Part shown: positions 1-6,937 of the stretch, in pieces
Layout of the letters: the number at the start of each line of letters is the position of its first letter
Position numbering within the stretch: the first letter of the stretch is position 1
Assembly: GCA_016928775.1 (NCBI GenBank)
Contig: JAFGKD010000116.1
Location: 28,865 to 92,864 of the forward strand
Source of the DNA: Candidatus Zhuqueibacterota bacterium
GTDB lineage: Bacteria; Zhuqueibacterota; Zhuqueibacteria; Residuimicrobiales; Krinioviventaceae
Direction of reading: 5' to 3'
Length of the DNA stretch: 64,000 nucleotides
Notes under the pieces: generated by a model
What the model was told of the DNA's origin: nothing
Database searches by the model: none
Seen by the model: the letters and a program-made list of their open reading frames with translations, nothing else
Program-made: the position numbers and the translations under genes

Positions 1-233
1 CCGCGCCCGAAACCAGCCACGCTGTTGCAGCAACCATTCAGGAAGCATTGAAGGCCAAAGAAGAAGGCAAGGAAAAAGTCATTCTATTCAACTGGAGTGG
101 TCACGGACTTATGGACCTCAAAGGTTACGAAATGTACTTTGCCGGTCAGCTCATCGATTACCCATTGCCGGAAGAGGAAATTTTAAAATCGATCAAAGTG
201 CTGGAGGGCCATCCGGTACCGACGATCGTTTGA
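1..233 (+). CDS. trpB: Tryptophan synthase beta chain, TrpB2 type (C-terminal fragment)
   Basis: Only the last ~76 codons are in the window; the frame is open from base 3 to a TGA at 231-233. The visible part reads APETSHAVAA, then EEGKEKVILFNWSGHG, then a closing helix region. This matches the C-terminal end of pyridoxal-phosphate TrpB2-type tryptophan synthase beta subunits, which make tryptophan from indole and serine in the cytoplasm. TrpB2 enzymes end with an SGHG segment followed by a short D-x-x-x-Y tail, as seen here. A strong terminator follows immediately, so this is the last gene of its transcript. The active-site lysine lies upstream of the window and cannot be checked. The TrpB2 rather than TrpB1 assignment rests on this tail only. 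Confidence 0.82.
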   Translation, partial: APETSHAVAATIQEALKAKEEGKEKVILFNWSGHGLMDLKGYEMYFAGQLIDYPLPEEEILKSIKVLEGHPVPTIV

Positions 234-240
234 TTTCACC

Positions 241-271
241 AGGGGCGCTTTTCGTAGCGCCCCTCTTTTTT
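241..271 (+). terminator. Intrinsic terminator after trpB
   Basis: A perfect 9-bp stem (AGGGGCGCT / AGCGCCCCT, 241-249 and 256-264) with a 6-base loop is followed by CTTTTTTC. It lies 8 bases after the trpB stop and reads on the plus strand. Confidence 0.9.
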
Positions 272-286
272 CAATATGGAGTTATA

Positions 287-604
287 ATGATCACCCAATA
301 CGACCATCTCGAAATACGGTGCCCCATGCTTGGGCATCCGCTAAAATTTTTTTATTGTCGAACAACGGACGGCAACACACCCTGTCGCAGAATTTTTAAT
401 TGCTGGTATCAGCGCATTGCTGTGCAAGATTTTGTTTATGATCATTTCCCGCAGGAGATCATCGCCACGATCACCGCTCCGCCAAAGCCAAAGATGCTAA
501 GTCTGGTTGAGCTCATCCAAAAAGCGCAGCAAAGCAAAAAGAATGGCGGCATTCCGCAAAAAGATGTAATGCTATCGAGTGATGTCACCCCTCCCGACTC
601 TTGA
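287..604 (+). CDS. Small Cys-rich conserved hypothetical protein
   Basis: A 105-aa protein. The ATG at 287 was preferred over an upstream TTG at 230 because the latter would overlap trpB and run through its terminator. The N-terminal half carries four cysteines in the arrangement CPMLGHPLKFFYC, then PCRRIFNCW, which looks like a small metal-binding (zinc-ribbon-like) or redox motif. Similar short proteins with CP..G...F.YC and PC..I.NCW occur in other bacteria as uncharacterised proteins. The C-terminal third is Lys/Gln-rich and probably disordered. There is no signal peptide or membrane segment, so it is probably cytoplasmic. It lies after the trpB terminator, so it needs its own promoter. 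Function unknown. Confidence 0.65.
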   Translation: MITQYDHLEIRCPMLGHPLKFFYCRTTDGNTPCRRIFNCWYQRIAVQDFVYDHFPQEIIATITAPPKPKMLSLVELIQKAQQSKKNGGIPQKDVMLSSDVTPPDS

Positions 605-733
605 GATTATCCCGTCTATTCACCCGTTGAAGTGTTTATCACCCCGATTTGGAATTATATGACCTGTTTTCTTGTTTTACTTGGTCAATTCAGCCAAATC
701 TTTTATTTATCTTTCAATGGCAGGGACAGAGCT

Positions 734-1858
734 ATGCCTTCGAATCAAAGCACGATAAAAATCAAAAAGAGTGTGCTTGTTTTGATAGTGATTACCTCGT
801 TTATATTTTTGATCTCCTCAATTACATTTCTTGTCAAATATAACGGATCGAAAAAAATGTTAAATTTGGCATTAAGCGATCCCGTTCATAATCTGGCATA
901 CAAGAACAGAGCCTATCATAGCCTTTTAACATTGCAATCGACGTACAAGCAGCTGGATTCACTCAAGCAAAAATCAGACACCAATGCGGATTCGTTGTTT
1001 CAAAGTCTCGAAAATTATTACAAGGCCGTAGACCGCAATATTGAATTGACAGACAAAAAGTACGATAGCTTGATAAGAGTCAAGGGACTTGAGGATTCGT
1101 TGTCTTTTATACAAGCGCAAAGAGACAAAATACAGACGTTCAACAGCCACATCGAATCATCCATAAGGCAGCTCACTGACGCTCTGGAGCGTATCCTGGA
1201 TAGAAACAACGTATTGTTCAATATCAAAGAAGATTTAAAAAACAAGCTGGTTGAGAGTTTGCCCAAATTCTCCATCATTGAATTCGACTCGATGTGGCAA
1301 AGACTGGACTACTCTGCGAAATTGGATTCTCTTGATGCTGCTCTGTTAGCTGCGAGAGGAGCTGAAGCGCGGCTTGGACATTTGGAAGAGGAGAGGTCAA
1401 AACGATTAGCAAGAATCGAGGTATTGGGCGAAACAAATTTCATCCGATTAGACAGCTCCTTCAGCATCATCAGCGAGAACGATATACTTGCACTCACACA
1501 GACAAAGATTGAAATAACCAAATATTTTAATGAACGGCTTGCAAGATACATTGATCTTTTAAAAACGACGATAACTGACATAGAAAAGCGTATCAAAAAA
1601 CAGGAAAATGAAACGTCGCTTTTAAAAACCGACATTGATTCATTGACCATTCATCGCACTCGTCTGCACAGCGCCATCTCCGATACTCTCGAAAAGTTTA
1701 CCAGAGAAAAACAACAATACAACTCCAACATCATAATTTTTAAAGAGCGGGCCCAATTGTATAATGATGAATATGTAAAACAACTTCAATTATTTGAAGA
1801 TATCGGCGTACTTCGCCTTTTGATTGAACGGGCCAAATCATATACGTCCGTACAGTAA
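734..1858 (+). CDS. Membrane-anchored coiled-coil protein
   Basis: A 374-aa protein. The ATG at 734 is preferred over an in-frame GTG at 632 because it has an AGGGA-type ribosome site about 8 bases upstream and puts the transmembrane helix (roughly residues 12-34) at the N-terminus. The remainder is long charged helix rich in Leu, Lys, Glu, Asp and Ser, with many heptad-like stretches and no cysteine cluster, so it is predicted to be an extended coiled coil on the far side of the inner membrane. It does not resemble a named family to me. The next gene starts 43 bases later and is also N-terminally anchored, so the two may act together at the envelope. Function unknown. Confidence 0.7.
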   Translation: MPSNQSTIKIKKSVLVLIVITSFIFLISSITFLVKYNGSKKMLNLALSDPVHNLAYKNRAYHSLLTLQSTYKQLDSLKQKSDTNADSLFQSLENYYKAVDRNIELTDKKYDSLIRVKGLEDSLSFIQAQRDKIQTFNSHIESSIRQLTDALERILDRNNVLFNIKEDLKNKLVESLPKFSIIEFDSMWQRLDYSAKLDSLDAALLAARGAEARLGHLEEERSKRLARIEVLGETNFIRLDSSFSIISENDILALTQTKIEITKYFNERLARYIDLLKTTITDIEKRIKKQENETSLLKTDIDSLTIHRTRLHSAISDTLEKFTREKQQYNSNIIIFKERAQLYNDEYVKQLQLFEDIGVLRLLIERAKSYTSVQ

Positions 1859-1901
1859 TGTTCATTCGCGGTCAGAATAGTAATCCAAAAAAGTTATTGT
1901 C

Positions 1902-4208
1902 ATGACACAAAAGTTTATCATTGTTTTTTCTATTTGTTGTCTTTTTGCATTTTTATTGGTGTTTTTTTTGGTATTTGCGCTGGATGAGACGGATTCCCCA
2001 AAATACGCAGCGAATACCCGGGCTGATTCAAGTCAAAGTTCTCACAGTGAAGAAAGTATCACTTTAAGAAGTGACTCTCGTGCAAAAATGCCTCCATCCA
2101 TTTTGGCAGACGTCTGGGATGTGCAGCTTTTGCCAGCGGGCGATAGTCTGGGCAGCGCAGATCAATCAGCACTTGTTTTAACATTTAATAGTATGCAGCA
2201 CATTGTTGCTGATTCATTAAGTGTTGACCAACAAAGGTATTTGGTAGCCTTGTACAATCAGCCCATTTTTGCACGCCAAAAAAATATAAACATACACGGA
2301 TTGTCGGATATGTCCGTGATTTTACCACCGTTTCAATTAGACAACAGTATGACCATGAACGATAACATGATATCGCAAAAGGTTAACTTGAAACGAGCTC
2401 CGAAAAAACAAGAAATGTCTGCACCTATAGCAAGTGATGCGAACGACGTGCTACAATTACTGGAGATTGCCGACACAGAACAACCAGACTCGTCTGATTC
2501 TGTCATTCAAAGAAAAAATGGAATTAGGGACGCTGTAGTAATGATTGAAGATGACGAAGTGCTGCGATTGTTAGGCATTGTCGCTGAAGAGCAGACAGAG
2601 TCGAATGATACCATCATTCAAAAATCAGATGAGACTGTGAATGCTACTGCAGTGGGCGAAGAAGACGAGGTATTGCGATTGCTGGAAATTGTCGATGAAG
2701 AGCAATCAGAGCCGACTGACGTTATCATTCAAACATCGAATGCGGCTTTGGATGATAGCACAGCGAGCGACGAAGAAGAGGTGCTATGGCCAATGGAAAA
2801 AGCCGAAAGTGAAAAGGACAATGGCCTGCTCGCTGATGTGACCGAGGATGATAAAAAGCAATGGATCGCCGGGATGACAACATACCCTTATGGAGGTGCA
2901 AAAGATTCGTCTCGATACAAAGATATAAGAAATCGCTTTTCGCTCAATTTTAATCGCCCCATGAAATTTCGCTCCTTGGTGTTTGACAGGCACATCGCCG
3001 ATTTCAAGTCAGCGCATTTTAATGACGATGTGTCATTTTATTTGGCCAATTTTGATACGACCGCCAATTTTTGGTCCGCACAATACTGGGGACAAGCAGA
3101 CTATCGATACAGCAACTTTTTAGCGACTGCAAATTTTCGGCACACGACATTCAGGGACGATGTCAACTTTACCTCTGCCACCTTCCGTGGTGACGCAGAT
3201 TTCAGGGATGCGCAATTTTGCGCCAAAAGTATCTTTGCCGCAGCTGAATTTTACAGCAGACTCGATTATTCAGGTGCTGTTTTTCGCCAATCCGCCACAT
3301 TCCAAAATACGACCCTGCAGAAAAGGATCAATTTTACCAGCGCCGTTATCAACAAAAGTCTCGACTTTCGTAACGCCTCTTTTGGCGATGCTGCTGTCGC
3401 TGATTTTTCGTTTGCCATTATAAAGGATACGATCTATGTCGGCAGTGGCAAACCATCGATGATACAAAAATTTGATTTTAAAAGAGCCAAATTGGTCGAC
3501 AACCGGGCGAATAGACAAAATGCCGAGAACGGTGTTTCTCCAGTCGAATCGGCCGGCACTAAAATAATCATCCATAGTCCGGTCCACCTTGATATCCAGC
3601 TCGAGAAATTCAAGTTTATTGAAATTTGCGATTCATTGGACTATTATATGAAAAAGGATATTATCGTCGAACTAAAAAAAGAACGTACAAAGAAAGAAGC
3701 CTTTGAGTTAGACTATCTGTTCGCACAGGCGACAAAATATCAAAGAGTATCCGTCGAAAATAATGACACCTATTCGCCTTTTCACCCGCTCACATGGTGG
3801 CGAGTCCTCTATGATCATACAATGGGAATGGGGTATCGACCATTCAGAATCATTTATTTTATGCTGATGATTATAGGTGCTTTTGCAAGCTTTTACATTG
3901 TAAAATTTCCAGAGAGGATCGATGAATTTATCATCGCCAACTTTGACGATAATCACTTTTTAGCAAAACGACGGAAAAAAGGACATGCAGCAGGAATTTA
4001 CGACCATATTATGAATTGTTTGTACTTTAGCAGCGTCACTTTTTTTACCTTTCGAATGCGCGGAGATGTTTTGACTTTTTTCACTACCCGGGAAAAGATG
4101 GTCATTATTTTTGAATGGTTCCTGGGATTTGTCATTTATGCTGCGTTTTTAACATTGTCAAAATCTGGCTCAATAGTACAAAACCTGACAAATCTTTTTG
4201 TCGGCTAA
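1902..4208 (+). CDS. Pentapeptide-repeat membrane protein with channel-like C-terminus
   Basis: A 768-aa protein in several blocks. Residues about 5-27 form an N-terminal membrane helix. Residues about 181-295 hold acidic 37-aa tandem repeats (EVLRLLEIVDEEQ type). Residues about 355-510 are pentapeptide repeats (ADFRDAQF, ANFRHTTF, INFTSAVI), which normally fold as a right-handed quadrilateral beta-helix. The last 150 residues contain two hydrophobic helices flanking LYFSSVTFFTFRMRGD (707-722). This resembles the pore loop of two-helix ion channels, but the usual TVGYGD filter is replaced by F-R-M-R-G-D. Pentapeptide-repeat proteins with ion-channel C-termini are known, so a channel ancestry is reasonable. 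Selectivity cannot be that of a K+ channel. It may be co-transcribed with the coiled-coil gene upstream. Confidence 0.75.
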   Translation: MTQKFIIVFSICCLFAFLLVFFLVFALDETDSPKYAANTRADSSQSSHSEESITLRSDSRAKMPPSILADVWDVQLLPAGDSLGSADQSALVLTFNSMQHIVADSLSVDQQRYLVALYNQPIFARQKNINIHGLSDMSVILPPFQLDNSMTMNDNMISQKVNLKRAPKKQEMSAPIASDANDVLQLLEIADTEQPDSSDSVIQRKNGIRDAVVMIEDDEVLRLLGIVAEEQTESNDTIIQKSDETVNATAVGEEDEVLRLLEIVDEEQSEPTDVIIQTSNAALDDSTASDEEEVLWPMEKAESEKDNGLLADVTEDDKKQWIAGMTTYPYGGAKDSSRYKDIRNRFSLNFNRPMKFRSLVFDRHIADFKSAHFNDDVSFYLANFDTTANFWSAQYWGQADYRYSNFLATANFRHTTFRDDVNFTSATFRGDADFRDAQFCAKSIFAAAEFYSRLDYSGAVFRQSATFQNTTLQKRINFTSAVINKSLDFRNASFGDAAVADFSFAIIKDTIYVGSGKPSMIQKFDFKRAKLVDNRANRQNAENGVSPVESAGTKIIIHSPVHLDIQLEKFKFIEICDSLDYYMKKDIIVELKKERTKKEAFELDYLFAQATKYQRVSVENNDTYSPFHPLTWWRVLYDHTMGMGYRPFRIIYFMLMIIGAFASFYIVKFPERIDEFIIANFDDNHFLAKRRKKGHAAGIYDHIMNCLYFSSVTFFTFRMRGDVLTFFTTREKMVIIFEWFLGFVIYAAFLTLSKSGSIVQNLTNLFVG
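2442..2790 (+). repeat. 111-bp in-frame tandem repeat
   Basis: Three copies of a 111-bp (37-codon) unit, plus the start of a fourth, lie inside the pentapeptide-repeat gene. The VL/LL core begins near 2445, 2556, 2667 and 2781, an exact 111-base spacing. The encoded unit is acidic, with the core EVLRLLEIVDEEQ, then a Ser/Thr-rich linker with VIIQ. The copies have diverged by substitutions only. Confidence 0.85.
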
Positions 4209-4306
4209 TCGCTCCCACTTTTTTTCAAAGCGATTCGTGCCAAAACGAAAATACATAAAAAACTAAAATCCATCAGATCAACCTCAATTCAGGAGAAATT
4301 GACATA

Positions 4307-5953
4307 ATGTCCCCGTTAAAAAAAAGCAGGGCTTGCTTGCTTGTTATCACGCTGCTGCCCTCATTTTTGTTTGTTCGATGCGGTGGTCCAGAGGAACAAG
4401 ATATCATCATCTACGGCGGCACCTCAGCCGGCGTCATCGCAGCGATTCAGGCCGATCGTTTGGGTAAAAGCGTCGTGCTGATCGAACCCGGCACCCACCT
4501 CGGCGGCTTGACCAGCAGCGGTCTCGGCCAAACGGATACTGGCGACAAAGCCGTTATCGGCGGCCTGGCACGCGAGTTTTACCGGGAGCTGAAAAAATAT
4601 TATGATCATCCCGATGTGTGGATCTACGATAAGCCAGAGCAATGCGACTGGTACGATCCCGCTGATGATGCCATATGGCGATTCGAACCGCACGTGGCTG
4701 AGGTGACGTTTCGAAAAATGCTGCACAACATTCCGGTTGTGTTTGAGGAACGGCTCGATTTGCAGCAGGGCGTCACTGTACAAGATGGCCGCATACAGTC
4801 CATTACCATGCAAAGCGGCAGGATTTTTTACGGAAAGATATTCATCGATGCGACCTATGAAGGCGATTTGATGGCAGTCGCTGGCGTCAGCTATACGGTC
4901 GGGCGCGAAGCGAACAGTCTGTATGATGAAACATTAAACGGCGTGCAAATTCAACAGGCCATCTATCACCAGTTTGATGTGGATGTTGATCCCTATGTCG
5001 TTCCTGGTGATCCGTCCAGCGGACTGCTGCCGGGCGTGCATGGCGACAATCCGGGGGAAAACGGCGATGGCGATTTTCGTGTACAAGCTTATTGTTTTCG
5101 CATGTGTTTGACGACAGCGGACGACAACAAAGTGCCGTTTGAAAAACCCGCTGTTTACGACTCGCTGCGATATGAAATTTTGCTGCGTAATTTTGCGGCT
5201 GGCGAAAACAGAGTGCCGCTTTATCATGGCATGATGCCAAATCAAAAGACGGATACGAACAACAATCACGGTTTCTCAACGGATAATATCAATATGAACT
5301 ATGACTATCCCGAAGCCGATTATCAAAGGCGCGTCCGCATCATTGAGGACCATGTAAATTATCAAAAGGGCTTGATGTGGACCCTGGCAAATCATCCGCG
5401 CGTGCCGGAGTCAATCAGAACCGAGGTATCGCGCTGGGGATTGGCTAAAGATGAATTCATAAACAATGGCAACTGGCCGTTTCAGCTTTACATTCGCGAG
5501 GCGCGGCGTTTGGTCAGCGATTATGTGATGACCGAACACGACTGCAAACGCACGCGCTTGTGCGATGACCCGATTGGTCTCGGCTCGTACAATATGGACT
5601 CGCACAATTGTCAGCGTTATGTGGATGAAAATGGCTATGTTCGCAATGAGGGTGATGTACAGGTCTCTCCCGGCGGGCCCTATTTGATCAGCTATCGATC
5701 CATCGTGCCAAAAAGAGGAGAAATAGCCAACCTGCTCGTACCGGTGTGCCTGTCGGCGTCGCACATTGCTTACGGCTCGATTCGCATGGAACCGGTGTTT
5801 ATGATCCTTGGGCAATCGGCCGCAACAGCGGCGGCGCTCGCCATCGATCTCGATTCAGCCGTGCAAGACGTACCGTATGAAAAATTACAAAAAATCTTGC
5901 TGCGCGATAATCAGGTAATCGAGTTGCCGCATTTTGACAGGATAACAGAATGA
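4307..5953 (+). CDS. FAD-dependent oxidoreductase, exported (FAD_oxidored family)
   Basis: A 548-aa protein with ATG 4307 and a good AGGAGAAA ribosome site at 4291-4298. An N-terminal signal-like hydrophobic stretch ends at Cys26 (FVRCGG); a lipoprotein is possible, although the lipobox is non-canonical. The dinucleotide-binding fold follows directly (DIIIYGGTSAGVIAAI, then VVLIEPGTHLGG). A second FAD-contact region lies near the C-terminus (RMEPVFMILGQSAATAA). This matches the FAD-dependent oxidoreductases often annotated as xanthan-lyase-like or sugar-related dehydrogenases in polysaccharide-degrading bacteria. The substrate is unknown. The stop codon lies within a repeat-like sequence (see 5937-6001). 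Confidence 0.82.
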   Translation: MSPLKKSRACLLVITLLPSFLFVRCGGPEEQDIIIYGGTSAGVIAAIQADRLGKSVVLIEPGTHLGGLTSSGLGQTDTGDKAVIGGLAREFYRELKKYYDHPDVWIYDKPEQCDWYDPADDAIWRFEPHVAEVTFRKMLHNIPVVFEERLDLQQGVTVQDGRIQSITMQSGRIFYGKIFIDATYEGDLMAVAGVSYTVGREANSLYDETLNGVQIQQAIYHQFDVDVDPYVVPGDPSSGLLPGVHGDNPGENGDGDFRVQAYCFRMCLTTADDNKVPFEKPAVYDSLRYEILLRNFAAGENRVPLYHGMMPNQKTDTNNNHGFSTDNINMNYDYPEADYQRRVRIIEDHVNYQKGLMWTLANHPRVPESIRTEVSRWGLAKDEFINNGNWPFQLYIREARRLVSDYVMTEHDCKRTRLCDDPIGLGSYNMDSHNCQRYVDENGYVRNEGDVQVSPGGPYLISYRSIVPKRGEIANLLVPVCLSASHIAYGSIRMEPVFMILGQSAATAAALAIDLDSAVQDVPYEKLQKILLRDNQVIELPHFDRITE

Positions 5954-6001
5954 ACAGGATAAAATTGTAAAAAAATCCAGTATATCTTGTAATCCTGTCC
6001 T
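5937..6001. repeat. Phrase-like intergenic inverted repeat (ATCCTGT family)
   Basis: The left arm has GACAGGATAACAGAATGAAC followed by AGGAT; the right arm has ATCTTGTAATCCTGTCC. The arms are imperfect reverse complements, and the left arm supplies the stop codon of the preceding gene. Similar phrases are common between genes in many environmental bacteria. It may help end transcription. Confidence 0.5.
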
Positions 6002-6026
6002 CTCATTTTAATACGTCACCGAATTT

Positions 6027-6827
6027 ATGAAAAAACTGGCCTGGCTCACTGACATTCATCTGGACTTTCTCGATCTCGAAGGTATTGAAGATTTCGCCTA
6101 TAAAGCCTTGCGGTCCGATCCGGATGCCTTTCTGATCGGTGGTGATATCAGCATCGCACCTCTTTTGCACACACATCTGCGAATTCTCGAGCACTATTGG
6201 CAGCGCCCGATCTATTTTGTCCTGGGTAACCATGACTATTATAAAGCGTCGATCAACAAAATCCGCGCCGAACTGCCGGACTTTGTCAGGGAATATCCGC
6301 ACTTGAAGTGGCTGCCACAGGAGGGTATTGTCGAGCTGTCTCCCACCACAGCGCTCATCGGTCACGGTCTCTGGGCCGATGGCCGTCTTGGAGCAGCGGA
6401 AAAGTCCAAAATTTTGCTCAATGATTATGCCCTCATCGAAGAGCTGACGCACAAGGGGCACCGAGAGCTGTTTTTTCTTTTGAATGCCCTCGGTGATCGT
6501 GCTGTCCTGGAGTTTGAACCGACGCTTCGAGCGGCTATCAAAAAGTATTCGCATATCTATGCGCTGACGCACACGTCGCCGTTCGCAGAATCCGCCTGGC
6601 ACAATCATCACATTTCCGATCCGCAGTTTCTGCCGCATTTTAGCTGTCATGCGGCTGGCGAAATGATACGCTCAGTGATGTCGCAACATCCTGATAAAAT
6701 GCTCACGGTATTGTGTGGCCATACACATGGTGAAGGGCAGGTCTGGATAACAGACAATATCTTTGTCAAGACTGGTGGTGCGCAATATCGCTTTCCCCGG
6801 GTGCAGGAGATTCTTAAAATTGATTAA
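6027..6827 (+). CDS. Calcineurin-like metallophosphoesterase
   Basis: A 266-aa cytoplasmic protein with the complete metal-binding motif series of the family: TDIHLD near the N-terminus, GGDIS, GNHDYY, a THTSP histidine, and the C-terminal GHTHGEG. These residues bind two metal ions and hydrolyse phosphoester bonds. The family covers nucleotidases, phosphodiesterases and protein phosphatases, so the substrate cannot be read from sequence. There is no signal peptide. It starts at ATG 6027 with a weak ribosome site, 73 bases after the FAD oxidoreductase. No functional link to its neighbours is obvious. Confidence 0.88.
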   Translation: MKKLAWLTDIHLDFLDLEGIEDFAYKALRSDPDAFLIGGDISIAPLLHTHLRILEHYWQRPIYFVLGNHDYYKASINKIRAELPDFVREYPHLKWLPQEGIVELSPTTALIGHGLWADGRLGAAEKSKILLNDYALIEELTHKGHRELFFLLNALGDRAVLEFEPTLRAAIKKYSHIYALTHTSPFAESAWHNHHISDPQFLPHFSCHAAGEMIRSVMSQHPDKMLTVLCGHTHGEGQVWITDNIFVKTGGAQYRFPRVQEILKID

Positions 6828-6937
6828 GCACATCCGCACCATAAAAAATCACCCTCAACACCCTTGCGCTGAATAGATTAATTATTTATCTTGTTATAGA
6901 GCAAGAGATCGGGGAGTTGTATTGAGGGTATAACGAC

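Noticed and set aside
4207..4235. Possible terminator after the pentapeptide gene (AATCGCT...AGCGATT)
   Set aside because: The stem is only 7 bp with a 15-base loop, and the T-run is inside the loop instead of after the stem.
6003..6650. A 215-codon minus-strand frame through the metallophosphoesterase gene
   Set aside because: All five phosphoesterase motifs lie on the plus strand; the antisense frame has no recognisable feature.
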